A stretch of 30,583 bases of DNA from contig JAIHVJ010000023.1 of assembly GCA_022720335.1 (NCBI GenBank), positions 1 through 30,583 of the forward strand. The letters run 5' to 3'. The notes beneath the pieces were generated by a model. The model was not told the DNA's origin, made no database searches, and was given only the letters and a program-made list of their open reading frames with translations. This DNA is from Collinsella sp. Lineage in GTDB: Bacteria; Actinomycetota; Coriobacteriia; Coriobacteriales; Coriobacteriaceae. Shown one piece after another: positions 17,170-25,887 of the stretch. Made by a program: the position numbers and the translations under genes. How positions within the stretch are numbered: the first letter of the stretch is position 1; the number at the start of each line of letters is the position of its first letter.

Positions 17170-17322
17170 GGACGGCAACCTCTCCTGCGCAGGCACCCTG
17201 CCCGCTCTCCCCCGCCGTTCGTATTCGACGCGTTTGTCCTACTCTATCCCCATTTTTCACCGACACCAGTGAGGAATGTAGGGAACCGCATCAAAAAACG
17301 AACGGGACGGCGCCTAAAAGAA

Positions 17323-17342
17323 GAGGCCCCGAGCGGGACCTC
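17323..17342 (-). terminator. Terminator of the TlpA operon
   Basis: GAGG.CCC/GGG.CCTC hairpin (17323-17342). On the minus strand it is followed by TTCTTTT. It lies 80 bases past the lipoprotein stop and before the ABC exporter. The rest of 17170-17422 holds nothing else recognisable. Confidence 0.55.
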
Positions 17343-17422
17343 TATATGGTGGAGATTATCTTGAAAGGCAGCGGACTACTCCGCACAGCGGCGCACGATC
17401 CTCGCCATGCTTTACGCGTTTT

Positions 17423-18394
17423 TTACTGCTCGCTATTCGCAATCGCCTGGTCGATAAGCTTGTCGAGTGCTGCGCGCTGCTCGGCGGAGCTGATGGCTCC
17501 CACGATTGGATCCCCTACGATGTTGCCGTTCTGATCGATGACATACGTTGTCGGGAACGAGAACAAATTTGACGTGAACTTACCGGCCTCGCTATCCGAC
17601 TTGAACCAGATGTTCTTATATGTCACGCCCCTCTTGCTCAGCACGTCCTTGGCATCTGCGATCTCGCCCTTGTTGCCATCGAGCGTAAAGGAATTGACGC
17701 CCACGACCTGGCCGCCCTTCTCGGCAAGCTCCTGATTCAGCTTCTCAAGATCGCCCAGCTCGCCCACGCACGGCTTGCAAGTAGTGAACCAGAAGTTCAT
17801 GACGGTGACCTTGTTCTTAGAGAACAGCTCGTCGCTGTTCACGTCGTTGCCATCCAGGTCTTTGCCCGTAAAGCTGGGGAACTTCGTCGCCTCGCTCGAA
17901 GCATTGGCACCAGCCGTCATGCCAGCGGTCGAAGCGTCGACGCTCTCGCCTGCGCTCGGCGTGCTTCCACAGCCGGGGAACTCCTTCTCCAAGCTCTCGA
18001 GCTTGTCCTCGATCTCCTTGATCTGCTGCGCACCAGCCTTGAGCGTCTTAAGCTCATCCGCCGTAAACTCATCCTTAGCGCCGTCGATGGTCTTGAGCAG
18101 GAAATCGCCGTAATTGCTGCCATCCTCAATCATTGCCGAGTCTTTATTTGCTGCATTGAATACCTTTTCCCACAGCGCGTTATCACTCGAAAAGATCTCG
18201 TTCTCCTTCTGCATGAGCTTCGCATACAGCTCGGCGGCCTCGTCGGCATTGGCCGGCTTCTGCGCAGTGAGTTCTGCGATCTTAGGATCGGAGCTCGCAG
18301 ATTCGCTCGCATTGCCACCGGGCGCCGAACATGCCACAAGGCACAAGGCCAATACCGGCACCATAAACAGGGCCGCAATCTTAGAAAGCTTCAT
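17423..18394 (-). CDS. TlpA/ResA-like thiol-disulfide oxidoreductase lipoprotein
   Basis: A 323-residue predicted lipoprotein: signal peptide with lipobox LVAC (C22), a Ser/Ala-rich then charged helical region (about 35-165), and a C-terminal thioredoxin fold (about 172-318) with the redox motif FWFTTCKPCVGEL (C206, C209) and the cis-proline FSFPTTYVID. It should act outside the membrane, reducing or resetting disulfides. GGAGGA directly abuts an ATG at 18400 but is well spaced from the ATG at 18394, which decides the start. It is the last gene of a three-gene unit after the 4Fe-4S membrane protein, which may feed it electrons (inference). Confidence 0.9.
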   Translation of the reverse strand: MKLSKIAALFMVPVLALCLVACSAPGGNASESASSDPKIAELTAQKPANADEAAELYAKLMQKENEIFSSDNALWEKVFNAANKDSAMIEDGSNYGDFLLKTIDGAKDEFTADELKTLKAGAQQIKEIEDKLESLEKEFPGCGSTPSAGESVDASTAGMTAGANASSEATKFPSFTGKDLDGNDVNSDELFSKNKVTVMNFWFTTCKPCVGELGDLEKLNQELAEKGGQVVGVNSFTLDGNKGEIADAKDVLSKRGVTYKNIWFKSDSEAGKFTSNLFSFPTTYVIDQNGNIVGDPIVGAISSAEQRAALDKLIDQAIANSEQ

Positions 18395-18423
18395 AGTCAT
18401 TCCTCCGTTTTGTCGAAGCTTGT

Positions 18424-19326
18424 TTACTTTTTATCGGCGGTCAAGGGAAGCTTTTCCGCCGACACATCCAGGCCATAGCGATAGCTGATGGCATCGACGG
18501 GGCAGGCCCCGATGCACTTTCCGCACCGGATACATTCGGCATGATTGGGCGCGCGGACCACATCAACGTCCATCTGACAAACCCTTGAACACTTGCCGCA
18601 CGAGACGCATTTGCACGCGTCGACCTGAATCCCCAACAAGGACACCTTATTCATGAGCGCATAGAATGCGCCGAGCGGGCAAATCCATTTGCAGAAGGGG
18701 CGATAGAGCAAAACGCTCAGCACTACCACGGCAATGAGAACGACAAGTTTCCAAGTAAAGAGCTGTCCCAACGCAGATCGAATGCCGGCATTGGCAATGG
18801 CCAGCGGAATGGCGCCCTCGAGCACACCCTGCGGACAGATGTACTTACAAAAGAACGGGTCGCCCATGCCCACGTCGTTAACCACCAAGACGGGTAGCAG
18901 CACCACGGCAAACAGCAACACGACGTACTTGATGTACGTGAGCGGCTTGAGCTTTTTTGTCGAAAGCTTTTTGCCGGGAATCTTATGAAGCAGCTCCTGC
19001 AGCCAGCCAAACGGGCACAGAAAGCCGCATACAAAGCGTCCCAGCAGCACGCCGAGCAAAATGAGCGTACCGGTAACATAGTAAGAAAAGTTGAACTTGG
19101 ATGAACCTACCACCGACTGGAACGACCCGATGGGGCACGCACCCGATGCCGCGGGGCACGAATAGCAATTAAGTCCAGGTACGCAGACTGTTTTTCCCGC
19201 GCCCTGATAGATGCCGCCTTTGGCAAAGTTTGGCAGGTGAATGTTGGTGACGAGCGTCGCCGCCGCCTGAATGAATCCGCGAAATCGAGCCAAAACATGC
19301 GACGCAGTGTTTTCTCTTTTATCCAA
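18424..19326 (-). CDS. NapH/YccM-like membrane 4Fe-4S ferredoxin
   Basis: About 300 residues with four or more membrane helices. Cysteine clusters: NCYSCPAASGACP near the start, GRFVCGFLCPFGW and RPFCKWICPLGAF (the paired CxxxCP motifs of NapH-type proteins), then two C-terminal ferredoxin motifs CVSCGKCSRVCQ and CIRCGKCIGACPVDAI. It probably passes electrons across the membrane, here to the TlpA-like lipoprotein. No ATG fits the N-terminus; I chose TTG at 19326 (LDKRENTASH), which overlaps the stop of the preceding CxxC mini-gene by 8 bases, suggesting translational coupling. Exact start uncertain. Confidence 0.85.
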   Translation of the reverse strand: MDKRENTASHVLARFRGFIQAAATLVTNIHLPNFAKGGIYQGAGKTVCVPGLNCYSCPAASGACPIGSFQSVVGSSKFNFSYYVTGTLILLGVLLGRFVCGFLCPFGWLQELLHKIPGKKLSTKKLKPLTYIKYVVLLFAVVLLPVLVVNDVGMGDPFFCKYICPQGVLEGAIPLAIANAGIRSALGQLFTWKLVVLIAVVVLSVLLYRPFCKWICPLGAFYALMNKVSLLGIQVDACKCVSCGKCSRVCQMDVDVVRAPNHAECIRCGKCIGACPVDAISYRYGLDVSAEKLPLTADKK

Positions 19327-19465
19327 TTCCGATACACTCCAAGCACAGCCTAATCGCTTTGGCCAGCACGGCATCTGCCTCGCCACGCATAACGCCAAAG
19401 CACACCATGGCAATTCCGACGATCAACAAAGCGACCTGTACCACGGGTTTTACCGCTTTGAACAA
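19319..19465 (-). CDS. CD1871A-family CxxC motif mini-protein
   Basis: A 48-residue protein read from TTG at 19465 (or GTG at 19474): one membrane helix (VVQVALLIVGIAMVCFGVMRG) followed by EADAVLAKAIRLCLECIGIG and stop. The ending LCLECIGIG is the hallmark of the CD1871A-type CxxC proteins that precede NapH-like ferredoxin genes (family knowledge). AAAGGAG lies upstream of the TTG. It is easily missed because it is short and lacks an ATG start. It is probably a membrane redox partner of the two genes downstream. Confidence 0.75.
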   Translation of the reverse strand: MFKAVKPVVQVALLIVGIAMVCFGVMRGEADAVLAKAIRLCLECIGIG

Positions 19466-19500
19466 CCTGACCACTCCTTTCGTTACGCGACCATTGGACC

Positions 19501-20034
19501 ATATCGCTCGACCTCAACCTTCCCCGTATCGACGGCATGACCGCACTCAGGGAACTTAGGAAAACCGACTGCGAGACCAAGGTGCTGATTCTGTCCGCGC
19601 GTGGCGAAGTATCCGATAAAGTCGCCGGACTCGATGCCGGCGCCAACGATTACCTCACCAAGCCGTTTCATCTGGACGAGCTTGCGGCAAGGATCCGCAA
19701 CCTTACCCTCAGACGCTTTACACAAAGCGACGTAGTTTTAACCTGCAGAAAGCTCCGCTTTGACACCAAGGCGCGCATCGCTTCCGTGGACAGCGAGACT
19801 TTATCTCTTACGCGCAAGGAAACGGGAATCTTGGAATACCTGATGCTTAATCAGGGGCGTCCGGTAAGCCAAGAGGAGCTTATCGAGCACGTTTGGGATA
19901 GCAGCGTGAACAGCTTTAGCAACGCGACCCGCGTTCATATCTCGTCACTCCGCAAAAAGCTACGCATCGCTTTGGGATACGACCCGATTCGCAATCGGAT
20001 TGGAGAGGGCTACGTTATGGAGGATAGCGAATGA
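19501..20034 (+). pseudogene. OmpR-family response regulator, N-terminally truncated
   Basis: Homology begins abruptly at ISLDLNLPRIDGM (about 19501), that is, in the strand carrying the phospho-Asp. The first 45-50 residues of the receiver, including the acidic pair, are missing, and a TGA precedes in frame at 19468. The rest is intact: VLILSARGE, the conserved Lys in LTKPFHLDEL, and a full winged-helix DNA-binding domain (LSLTRKETGILEYLML, then RVHISSLRKKL and GEGYVME). The first ATG (19537) lies after the Asp, so any product could not be phosphorylated normally. Its stop overlaps the ATG of the kinase remnant (ATGA). A 5' deletion placed it against the divergent redox operon. Confidence 0.75.
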
Positions 20035-20998
20035 AAAGGCTTTCGTTGCAATGGCGCATAACGATTATGACGGCACTGCTCACGTGCGCTGCGTGCGTGC
20101 TGACGAACTGCCTGGTCGGCTATACGGGCATGCGCTACATGGATGCTATCGGCAGCGACGTCTCGGCCCTTAGCGCAGCCGGCGAAGATTCGCCCCAGGC
20201 GTTCGACCCAACGAAAGCGACCCTCGATGACGAGGTCACGATCGTCGTAAACGACGCACAAGAGTCTTTTGGCACGACAGCCTGGTGCATCACGGCTGGA
20301 GTCACACTCCTTGGCGGCGTGCTGGCATACTTTGTGAGCGGCCGTGCGCTCAAACCGCTACGAGCTTTTGCCGCCCAGGTTGAGCGTGTGCAGCATTCAT
20401 CTCCGAGCACTCCGGTTTGCAACCCGAAACAGCCGAGCTGCTCGGCCTGCTACAAGAACAAACCGAGCGCATGTCTCGAATGACCAAGGTATTACTCGAG
20501 ATGAGTGAGCTCCGCAGCGTTCCTTGCGAGGACGATGTTGAACTCGGTCCCTTGTCCGAAGAGGTCCTCACCGACCTTGCGCCACTTGCCGAGAATAAGG
20601 GCATAGCCCTCAATTGTGCTGGAGACGCTTTGACAATCGGAAGTGATACGCTCCTCTATCGGCTGGTGTTCAATCTGGTCGAAAACGCCATCCGTTACAG
20701 CCGCCCCGGCTCGACTGTCAACGTCTCCATCAGCGACAGCGACAGCCACGTGCTCCTGCGAGTCAAAGATGAGGGCCCGGGAATACCCAAACAGTACCGA
20801 GAGAGCATCTTCCAGCCGTTCTTTCGTCTAGATAAATCCCGCAGCAGGGCATACGGCGGCGCAGGACTCGGGCTAGCGCTTGTTTGGGAGATTGCAGCCC
20901 TACACGGCGGCACGGTAGAGGTCGAAGCAAGTTCCGAGAACGGGACCACCATGCTCGTAAGCCTTCCAAAACGATCCGCAGCGTTAACCGAACAGTAA
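20031..20998 (+). pseudogene. Sensor histidine kinase, frameshifted and lacking its H-box
   Basis: Frame 1 (20031-20483) encodes two membrane helices, a short extracytoplasmic loop and the start of a HAMP domain (VSGRALKPLRAFAAQVERVQ), then runs into unrelated sequence. A second frame carries from about 20393 AFISEHSG, LLQEQTERMSRMTKVLLEMSEL (second DHp helix), the N-box (LVFNLVENAIRYS), DEGPGIP and GGAGLGLALVWEIA to the stop at 20998. The phospho-accepting helix with its His, and most of HAMP, are absent, and the frames do not match. An internal deletion near 20390-20395 explains both. The kinase is almost certainly inactive, like its response regulator. Confidence 0.8.
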
Positions 20999-21066
20999 AA
21001 CGAAAGGGGTCCCGAGCAACAGGAGTACAATTGCTGCTATTGTTGCCAGCTGTTGGGAGATGGAAG

Positions 21067-22071
21067 ATGGACTGCGATGGCTACCCATGCGTTCCCATGC
21101 CGTTGATGTGCACCGCCTTTGTGCCGGGGCAGATTGACGCTGCGGTTGCAGGCATTTCCGACCCCGATTCGCGCGCCATTGCCACGGCAGAAGCGCTGTA
21201 CTTTCGCGGACAGGCCACCCTCGCTGCCAAGACAGCGCGCCCCTATCTTGACGCCACCGACCCCGCACTGCGCTATTCCGCATGCTTTATCTGCGGATAC
21301 GCCAGTCTGTCGCTCAACCGTATCGCCGATGCCCGCCGGTGCCTTGCTGGCATCCTCGATACGCCAGCCGACAAGGAATCGCCTGCCGTCCACGCCATGC
21401 ACATCCTGTTCGCCTCGGCCGCGAGCATCCTGCTGCACTTGCCTTCCCCGTATTCCGCCGAAGAGTTTTATCCGCTTGCGGCGCATCTGCCCGAAGGCCT
21501 GCGCCTGTTCGCCAGCTATGTGATGGCGCACGCCTTGTATCTGCGCGGCGAATATGGCCGCAGCCTGGGCATGGTGGAAAATGCCCTGATCATGAAACAG
21601 GGAAGCTATCCCATCTCGGAGCTGTTCCTGCACCTGGCAGCTTCCATGGCATGCATGAGCCTCAAGGACGTCGATGCCGCAAAGGCACACTTCGGAGCTG
21701 CTTGGAACATTGCGCGCCCCGACGACCTTATCGAGCTCATTGGCGAGCACCACGGCCTTTTGCAGGGGCTCATCGAGGCGTGCCTAAAATCGCAATACCC
21801 CGACGATTTCGCACACATCATCGAGATTACGTATCGATTCAGCTACGGCTGGCGGCGCATCCACAACCCCGATTCGGGCGAGGACGTGGCCGACGATTTA
21901 ACGACCACGGAGTTCACCATGGCCATGCTCGCCTGCCGCGGATGGACCAACGCCGAAATCGCACGCCACATGGGAGTATCGCCGGGCACCGTTAAAAACC
22001 GCCTATCAGGAGTGTATGCCAAGCTTGGTATCGGAACTCGCGCCGAGCTGATTGCCCACATGTTGCGCTAG
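21067..22071 (+). CDS. LuxR-type helix-turn-helix regulator with helical-repeat N-terminus
   Basis: A 334-residue protein. The first about 260 residues are all-helical with TPR-like character (AIATAEALYFRGQATLAAKTARPYLDA, YVMAHALYLRGEYGRSLGMVENALIM, ASMACMSLKDVDAAKAHF). The last about 60 are a LuxR/GerE DNA-binding domain: LTTTEFTMAMLACRGWTNAEIARHMGVSPGTVKNRLSGVYAKLGI. Such one-component or signal-integrating regulators are common in Coriobacteriia. GGGAGATGGAAG precedes the ATG at 21067. Targets are unknown. It follows the kinase remnant by 68 bases but is intact. Confidence 0.85.
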   Translation: MDCDGYPCVPMPLMCTAFVPGQIDAAVAGISDPDSRAIATAEALYFRGQATLAAKTARPYLDATDPALRYSACFICGYASLSLNRIADARRCLAGILDTPADKESPAVHAMHILFASAASILLHLPSPYSAEEFYPLAAHLPEGLRLFASYVMAHALYLRGEYGRSLGMVENALIMKQGSYPISELFLHLAASMACMSLKDVDAAKAHFGAAWNIARPDDLIELIGEHHGLLQGLIEACLKSQYPDDFAHIIEITYRFSYGWRRIHNPDSGEDVADDLTTTEFTMAMLACRGWTNAEIARHMGVSPGTVKNRLSGVYAKLGIGTRAELIAHMLR

Positions 22072-22139
22072 CGGTCAGACTGCCCGACATATCGAAAGCG
22101 TCCCGGGGGCCCGACGCCTTCGCGCGCTCAAATTGGACA

Positions 22140-22321
22140 TTTTGGCCATCGAACAGCACTACCGCCACGGGACACCTTCTCGCAAAGACAGCAACGTCCC
22201 CCTTACGGCAGTCGCTGCAGCACTCGCCTTGGCAGGCGCCGGCCTCGTAGCCTACAGCGCCCGCCGCACGGCACTCGAAACCGACACCGCCAATGAGGTC
22301 AATTCGGATAGGCCTCGCTAG
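22140..22321 (+). pseudogene. Possible remnant of a cell-wall sorting tail
   Basis: An open frame after the LuxR gene ends in SNVPLTAVAAALALAGAGLV followed by AYSARR and a short acidic tail. A hydrophobic helix closed by Arg residues at a C-terminus is typical of LPxTG-anchored surface proteins. No LPxTG motif is left (GTPSRKDSN occupies the place) and no start or body is present. Low confidence; could be chance. Confidence 0.3.
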
Positions 22322-22427
22322 CCCCTAGTTACATGTCATTATGAAAATCATGTCTGTCACTGCGCGCACGGTGTTCCGCTGTACCCGAAACCGCGCGAGG
22401 CACTGCTCCGCTTTTCGCACGCCAGAA

Positions 22428-22459
22428 AGGGCTGGCCCCGATAACTCGGAGCCAGCCCT
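22428..22459 (-). terminator. Terminator of the lipoprotein gene
   Basis: 9-base arms AGGGCTGGC (22428-22436) and GCCAGCCCT (22451-22459), 30 bases past the stop codon of the minus-strand lipoprotein; TTTC follows on that strand. Confidence 0.65.
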
Positions 22460-22488
22460 GAGTCGTCTGACGTGGGGATCGCAGTCCG

Positions 22489-23508
22489 CTACTTGAGCTT
22501 CAGTGCTTCCATCATGGGCACGGCGGCATCCCAGTCGATCTTCCAGCCAATCGACACGCGGACGGTTTCGCCCGTTGCGGGAGCCGTCGCAAACAGCGTA
22601 TGGCCGTTGTCGGGACCGGTAAAGCGCAGCCACGTTATGCCGTTGTACTCGACCTGGTCGGTTGTTGTCTCCTTGCCTTCGTAGACCTGCTCTAGGCTTG
22701 CAACCTCTTCCTCCGGCGAGCGCGGGAAGATGCTGATGTTCAGGCGTCCTCCAGTCTCGTCGTGGAAGAAGTCTGCCTTTTCGCGCTCTTCGTTGGACGA
22801 ATCCAGCGTGTACCCATCGGCGGCCTCGATACTGTACGATGCGCAGTCGATGCCCGTTAAATCTGCCTTCTCGCCAGAATCGGCCACGCCGCCGGCCGCC
22901 TTGAACTCCTTGGTCTCGCATCCCGTGGTGTCGAAGTGCATGGCCTCATGATTCTTGGCGGGGGCGTAAGCGTCTACGAACTCGACAGTGATGGGCCCGT
23001 AGTACGCCGTCTTGGGCGCCCAGAAATACACGTACTCAACGGTCTCGCCCGGACCGATATCTGGCCTCTCGGAAAGGTCGATGCCCTCGTGAAGCTCATC
23101 GGGAGCCTCGCTTGCAACGTAGTCGAGCACAGCCGCCTTACCGGAAGTAAACAACGGGTCGCCTGCCTCAAGATCGCCCTGGGCAGCATGCACGTTAAAG
23201 GAACTGAACGTCCTGTTCTTTGTGTTGTTGTTGGTGATCTTGATGTGCAGGTAAAAGCCGTCCTGCAGCTTGGCATCGCCACGATAGAACGTACCGTGAG
23301 CCACCGACTCATAGGTAATGCCTGCCACCTCGACCGTCTGCGACTCATAGGCCTTGGCCTTCTTCTCTACGGGAGCACTGCCACCCGAGCTGCCAACCGA
23401 GCCGCTCGGAGCACTACCACCACAGCCGGCCACCGTACACGCCAGCACGGCCGAAAGCGTCACGGTGGGTATTCCTAACAGCAGCTTTTTCGTCATGGGC
23501 TTCATCAT
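22489..23508 (-). CDS. Putative lipoprotein with DUF5067-like domain
   Basis: A 339-residue predicted lipoprotein: MTKKLLLGIPTVTLSAVLAC signal and lipobox VAGC (C29), then a Gly/Ser linker. Residues about 55-190 form a beta-rich domain (YLHIKITNNNTKNRTFSSFNV, then DIGPGETVEYVYFW and PITVEFVD) resembling DUF5067/DUF4352 Ig-like domains of Gram-positive lipoproteins. A second domain (about 215-339) ends WKIDWDAAVPMMEALKLK and resembles domains that dampen or bind extracellular ligands, but I cannot name it. Start at 23508 with AAAGGAGCGG upstream. Function unknown. Confidence 0.8.
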   Translation of the reverse strand: MMKPMTKKLLLGIPTVTLSAVLACTVAGCGGSAPSGSVGSSGGSAPVEKKAKAYESQTVEVAGITYESVAHGTFYRGDAKLQDGFYLHIKITNNNTKNRTFSSFNVHAAQGDLEAGDPLFTSGKAAVLDYVASEAPDELHEGIDLSERPDIGPGETVEYVYFWAPKTAYYGPITVEFVDAYAPAKNHEAMHFDTTGCETKEFKAAGGVADSGEKADLTGIDCASYSIEAADGYTLDSSNEEREKADFFHDETGGRLNISIFPRSPEEEVASLEQVYEGKETTTDQVEYNGITWLRFTGPDNGHTLFATAPATGETVRVSIGWKIDWDAAVPMMEALKLK

Positions 23509-23942
23509 CCTCACCGCTCCTTTCGGCTTGCAGCTCATCCGTTGCCCGAGGCTTTCGTCGTCCCCGTGGCATCGGCTTCCACTATGAGCGTATGACGAAA
23601 AGCGGCACGGGCGAAGTGCCCCGCGGCCCAAATAACGCCCCGTTAGACCACCTTTCAGGCCAAAAGGGCCGTGGTTCGCATACCCTCGGCCCATAAAACG
23701 AGACGCCTGTCCCAATGTTCGATTTGAACCAACAGCCGCAAACAAGGTAGGACGTCTTCAACCGCCTTCAAACTTACTCGGACAGAACCGACTCGGTTTT
23801 GCCCGAGTAAGCGCCGTTCCACCAATTTCCGAACGATTGTTCGATGGATTTCGTGTTGGGTGGAATCGCCCACGGGCTGGGCTATGCTACCTTGACTATC
23901 TATATGACTAAAACGCAGCAAAGGAGCACCGAGAGAGCGAGT
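23509..23942. other. Divergent intergenic region with structured repeats
   Basis: 434 bases without a credible gene. It contains the lipoprotein's leader and the hairpins GGGCCG/CGGCCC (around 23667-23693) and 23773-23811. The promoter of the topoisomerase pair should lie around 23880-23920, but no clear -35/-10 pair stands out. Confidence 0.55.
23773..23811. repeat. 18-base-arm hairpin CTTACTCGG...CCGAGTAAG
   Basis: CTTACTCGGACAGAACCG (23773-23790) and CGGTTTTGCCCGAGTAAG (23794-23811) pair at 16 of 18 positions around ACT. There is no T-run on the plus strand. It may be a structured leader, repeat copy or protein site. Confidence 0.6.
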
Positions 23943-25842
23943 ATGGCAAAAAACACCGCAAACTATGGTAACGACAGTATCCGCCAGCTCAAGGACGAGG
24001 AGCGCGTACGTCTGCGTCCCGCCGTCATCTTTGGCTCGGACGGACTCGATGGCTGCGCACATGCCGCCTTCGAGATCCTGTCCAACGCCGTTGACGAGGC
24101 GCGCCAGGGCTACGGCAAGCTCATCACCCTTACCGCCTTTCGCGATGGCTCCATTCAGGTATAACAACAACCAGGGCGGCGACTACGACTTCTCGCTCGG
24201 CACCAACGGCCTGGGCTCCTGCGCGACTCAGTACGCTTCCGAGTACATGGACGTCACGGTTTGGCGCGACGGCAACAAGTACTCTCTGCACTTTAAGAAG
24301 GGCAAGGTCGTCGGCGCCAAAAAGAAGGCACTCGAGATTGAACCCAGCGACGAGGACCGCACCGGCACCACCATCAAGTGGCGTCCCGATCTTGAGGTCT
24401 TTACCTCCATCAGTATCCCCCACGAGTGGTATCGCGAGACCATGCGCCGCCAGGCCGTGGTCAACGCCAACGTGACCTTCCGCCTGCGCATCGAGGGCGA
24501 CGATGGCGAGTTTTCCGAAGAGGATTATTGCTATCCCAAGGGCATCGAGGACTACGTGCTCGAGAAGGTCGGTACCGACTACCTCACCGAGCCCTTCTTT
24601 ATCGAGGCCGACCGTCGCGGTCGCGATCGCGAGGACCTGCCCGACTACAACGTAAAAATCACTGCTTGCATGTGCTTCTCGCGCACTTTCATGATGCAGG
24701 AGTACTACCATAACTCATCGTGGCTCGAGAACGGCGGCTCGCCCGAGAAGGCTGCCCGCAGCGCTCTGACCAGCGCCATCGATGCCTACATCAAGCAACA
24801 GGGCAAGTACAACAAAAACGAGAGCGGCATTAAGTGGCAGGACGTCCAGGACTGCCTGGTACTGGTGACCAACTGCTTCTCCACCCAGACGTCCTACGAG
24901 AACCAGACCAAAAAGGCCATCAATAACCGCTTTATCCAGCAGGCCATGACCGCCTTCTTTAAGGAGCGCCTCTCGACCTACCTGATCGAGAACAAAGACG
25001 CCGCCAACAAGATCATGGAGCAGGTGCTCATCAACAAGCGCTCGCGCGAGAACGCCGAGAAGACGCGTCAGAGCATCAAGACCAACCTGCAGCAGAAGAC
25101 CGACATGGCCAACCGCGTGCAGAAGTTCATCGACTGCCGCTCCAAGGACAAGAGCTGCCGCGAGATCTACATCGTAGAGGGCGACTCGGCAGCAGGCGCC
25201 ATTCGCACGTCGCGCGATGCCGAGTTCCAGGGCGTTATGCCCGTCCGTGGCAAGATTCTCAACTGCCTGAAGGAGGACTACCCGCGCATCTTTAAGTCCG
25301 ACATCATCATGGACCTCATGCGCGTGCTGGGCTGCGGCGTGGAGATCAAGGACAAGCGCATCAAGAACCTTGGTGCCTTTGACCTGGATAACCTCAACTG
25401 GAACAAGGTCATCATCTGTACGGACGCTGATGTCGACGGTTATCACATCCGCACGCTCGTACTCACCATGCTCTATCGACTGGTGCCCACACTTATCGAC
25501 GAGGGCTACGTGTATATCGCCGAGTCGCCGCTCTACGAGATCAACTGCAAAGACAAGACCTACTTTGCCTACACCGAGCTCGAGAAGAACGGCATCCTCA
25601 AGGAAATCGGCGACCAGAAGTGCTCCATCAACCGCTCCAAGGGTCTTGGTGAGAACGACCCGGACATGATGTGGCTCACCACCATGAACCCCGAGACGCG
25701 CCGCCTGATTAAGGTGGAGCCCGAGGACGTCACCAAGATGGAAACCATGTTCAACCTTCTGCTGGGTAACGACGAGGCGGGCCGCAAGCGCCATATCTCC
25801 GAGCACGGCAAGGAATACCTGGACCAGCTGGACCTGCAGTAG
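23943..25842 (+). pseudogene. Type IIA topoisomerase B subunit (ParE/GyrB-like), disrupted by deletion/frameshift
   Basis: The start MAKNTANYGNDSIRQLKDEERV and the GHKL N-box (FEILSNAVDEARQGYG) are normal, but the frame stops at 24164 right after DGSIQV. Another frame resumes at YNNNQGGDYDFSLGTNGLGS and runs to 25842 with transducer, TOPRIM (IVEGDSAAGAIR, DADVDGYHIRTLVL) and tail (MWLTTMNPETRRLIKVEP). Homologues have about 30-35 residues between these points, including the G1 box DxGxG that binds ATP. They are missing here, so about 100 bases appear deleted at about 24158-24160. The product would lack a working ATPase unless this is an assembly error. The A-subunit gene follows after 45 bases. 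Confidence 0.8.
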
Positions 25843-25887
25843 CAGCAAATCGATAACGACGGCCCATAAGAAGTTCAAGAGGATATC

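Noticed and set aside
23655..24170. 171-codon minus-strand frame across the start of topoisomerase B
   Set aside because: Overlaps the N-box coding region in antisense and has no domain signature.
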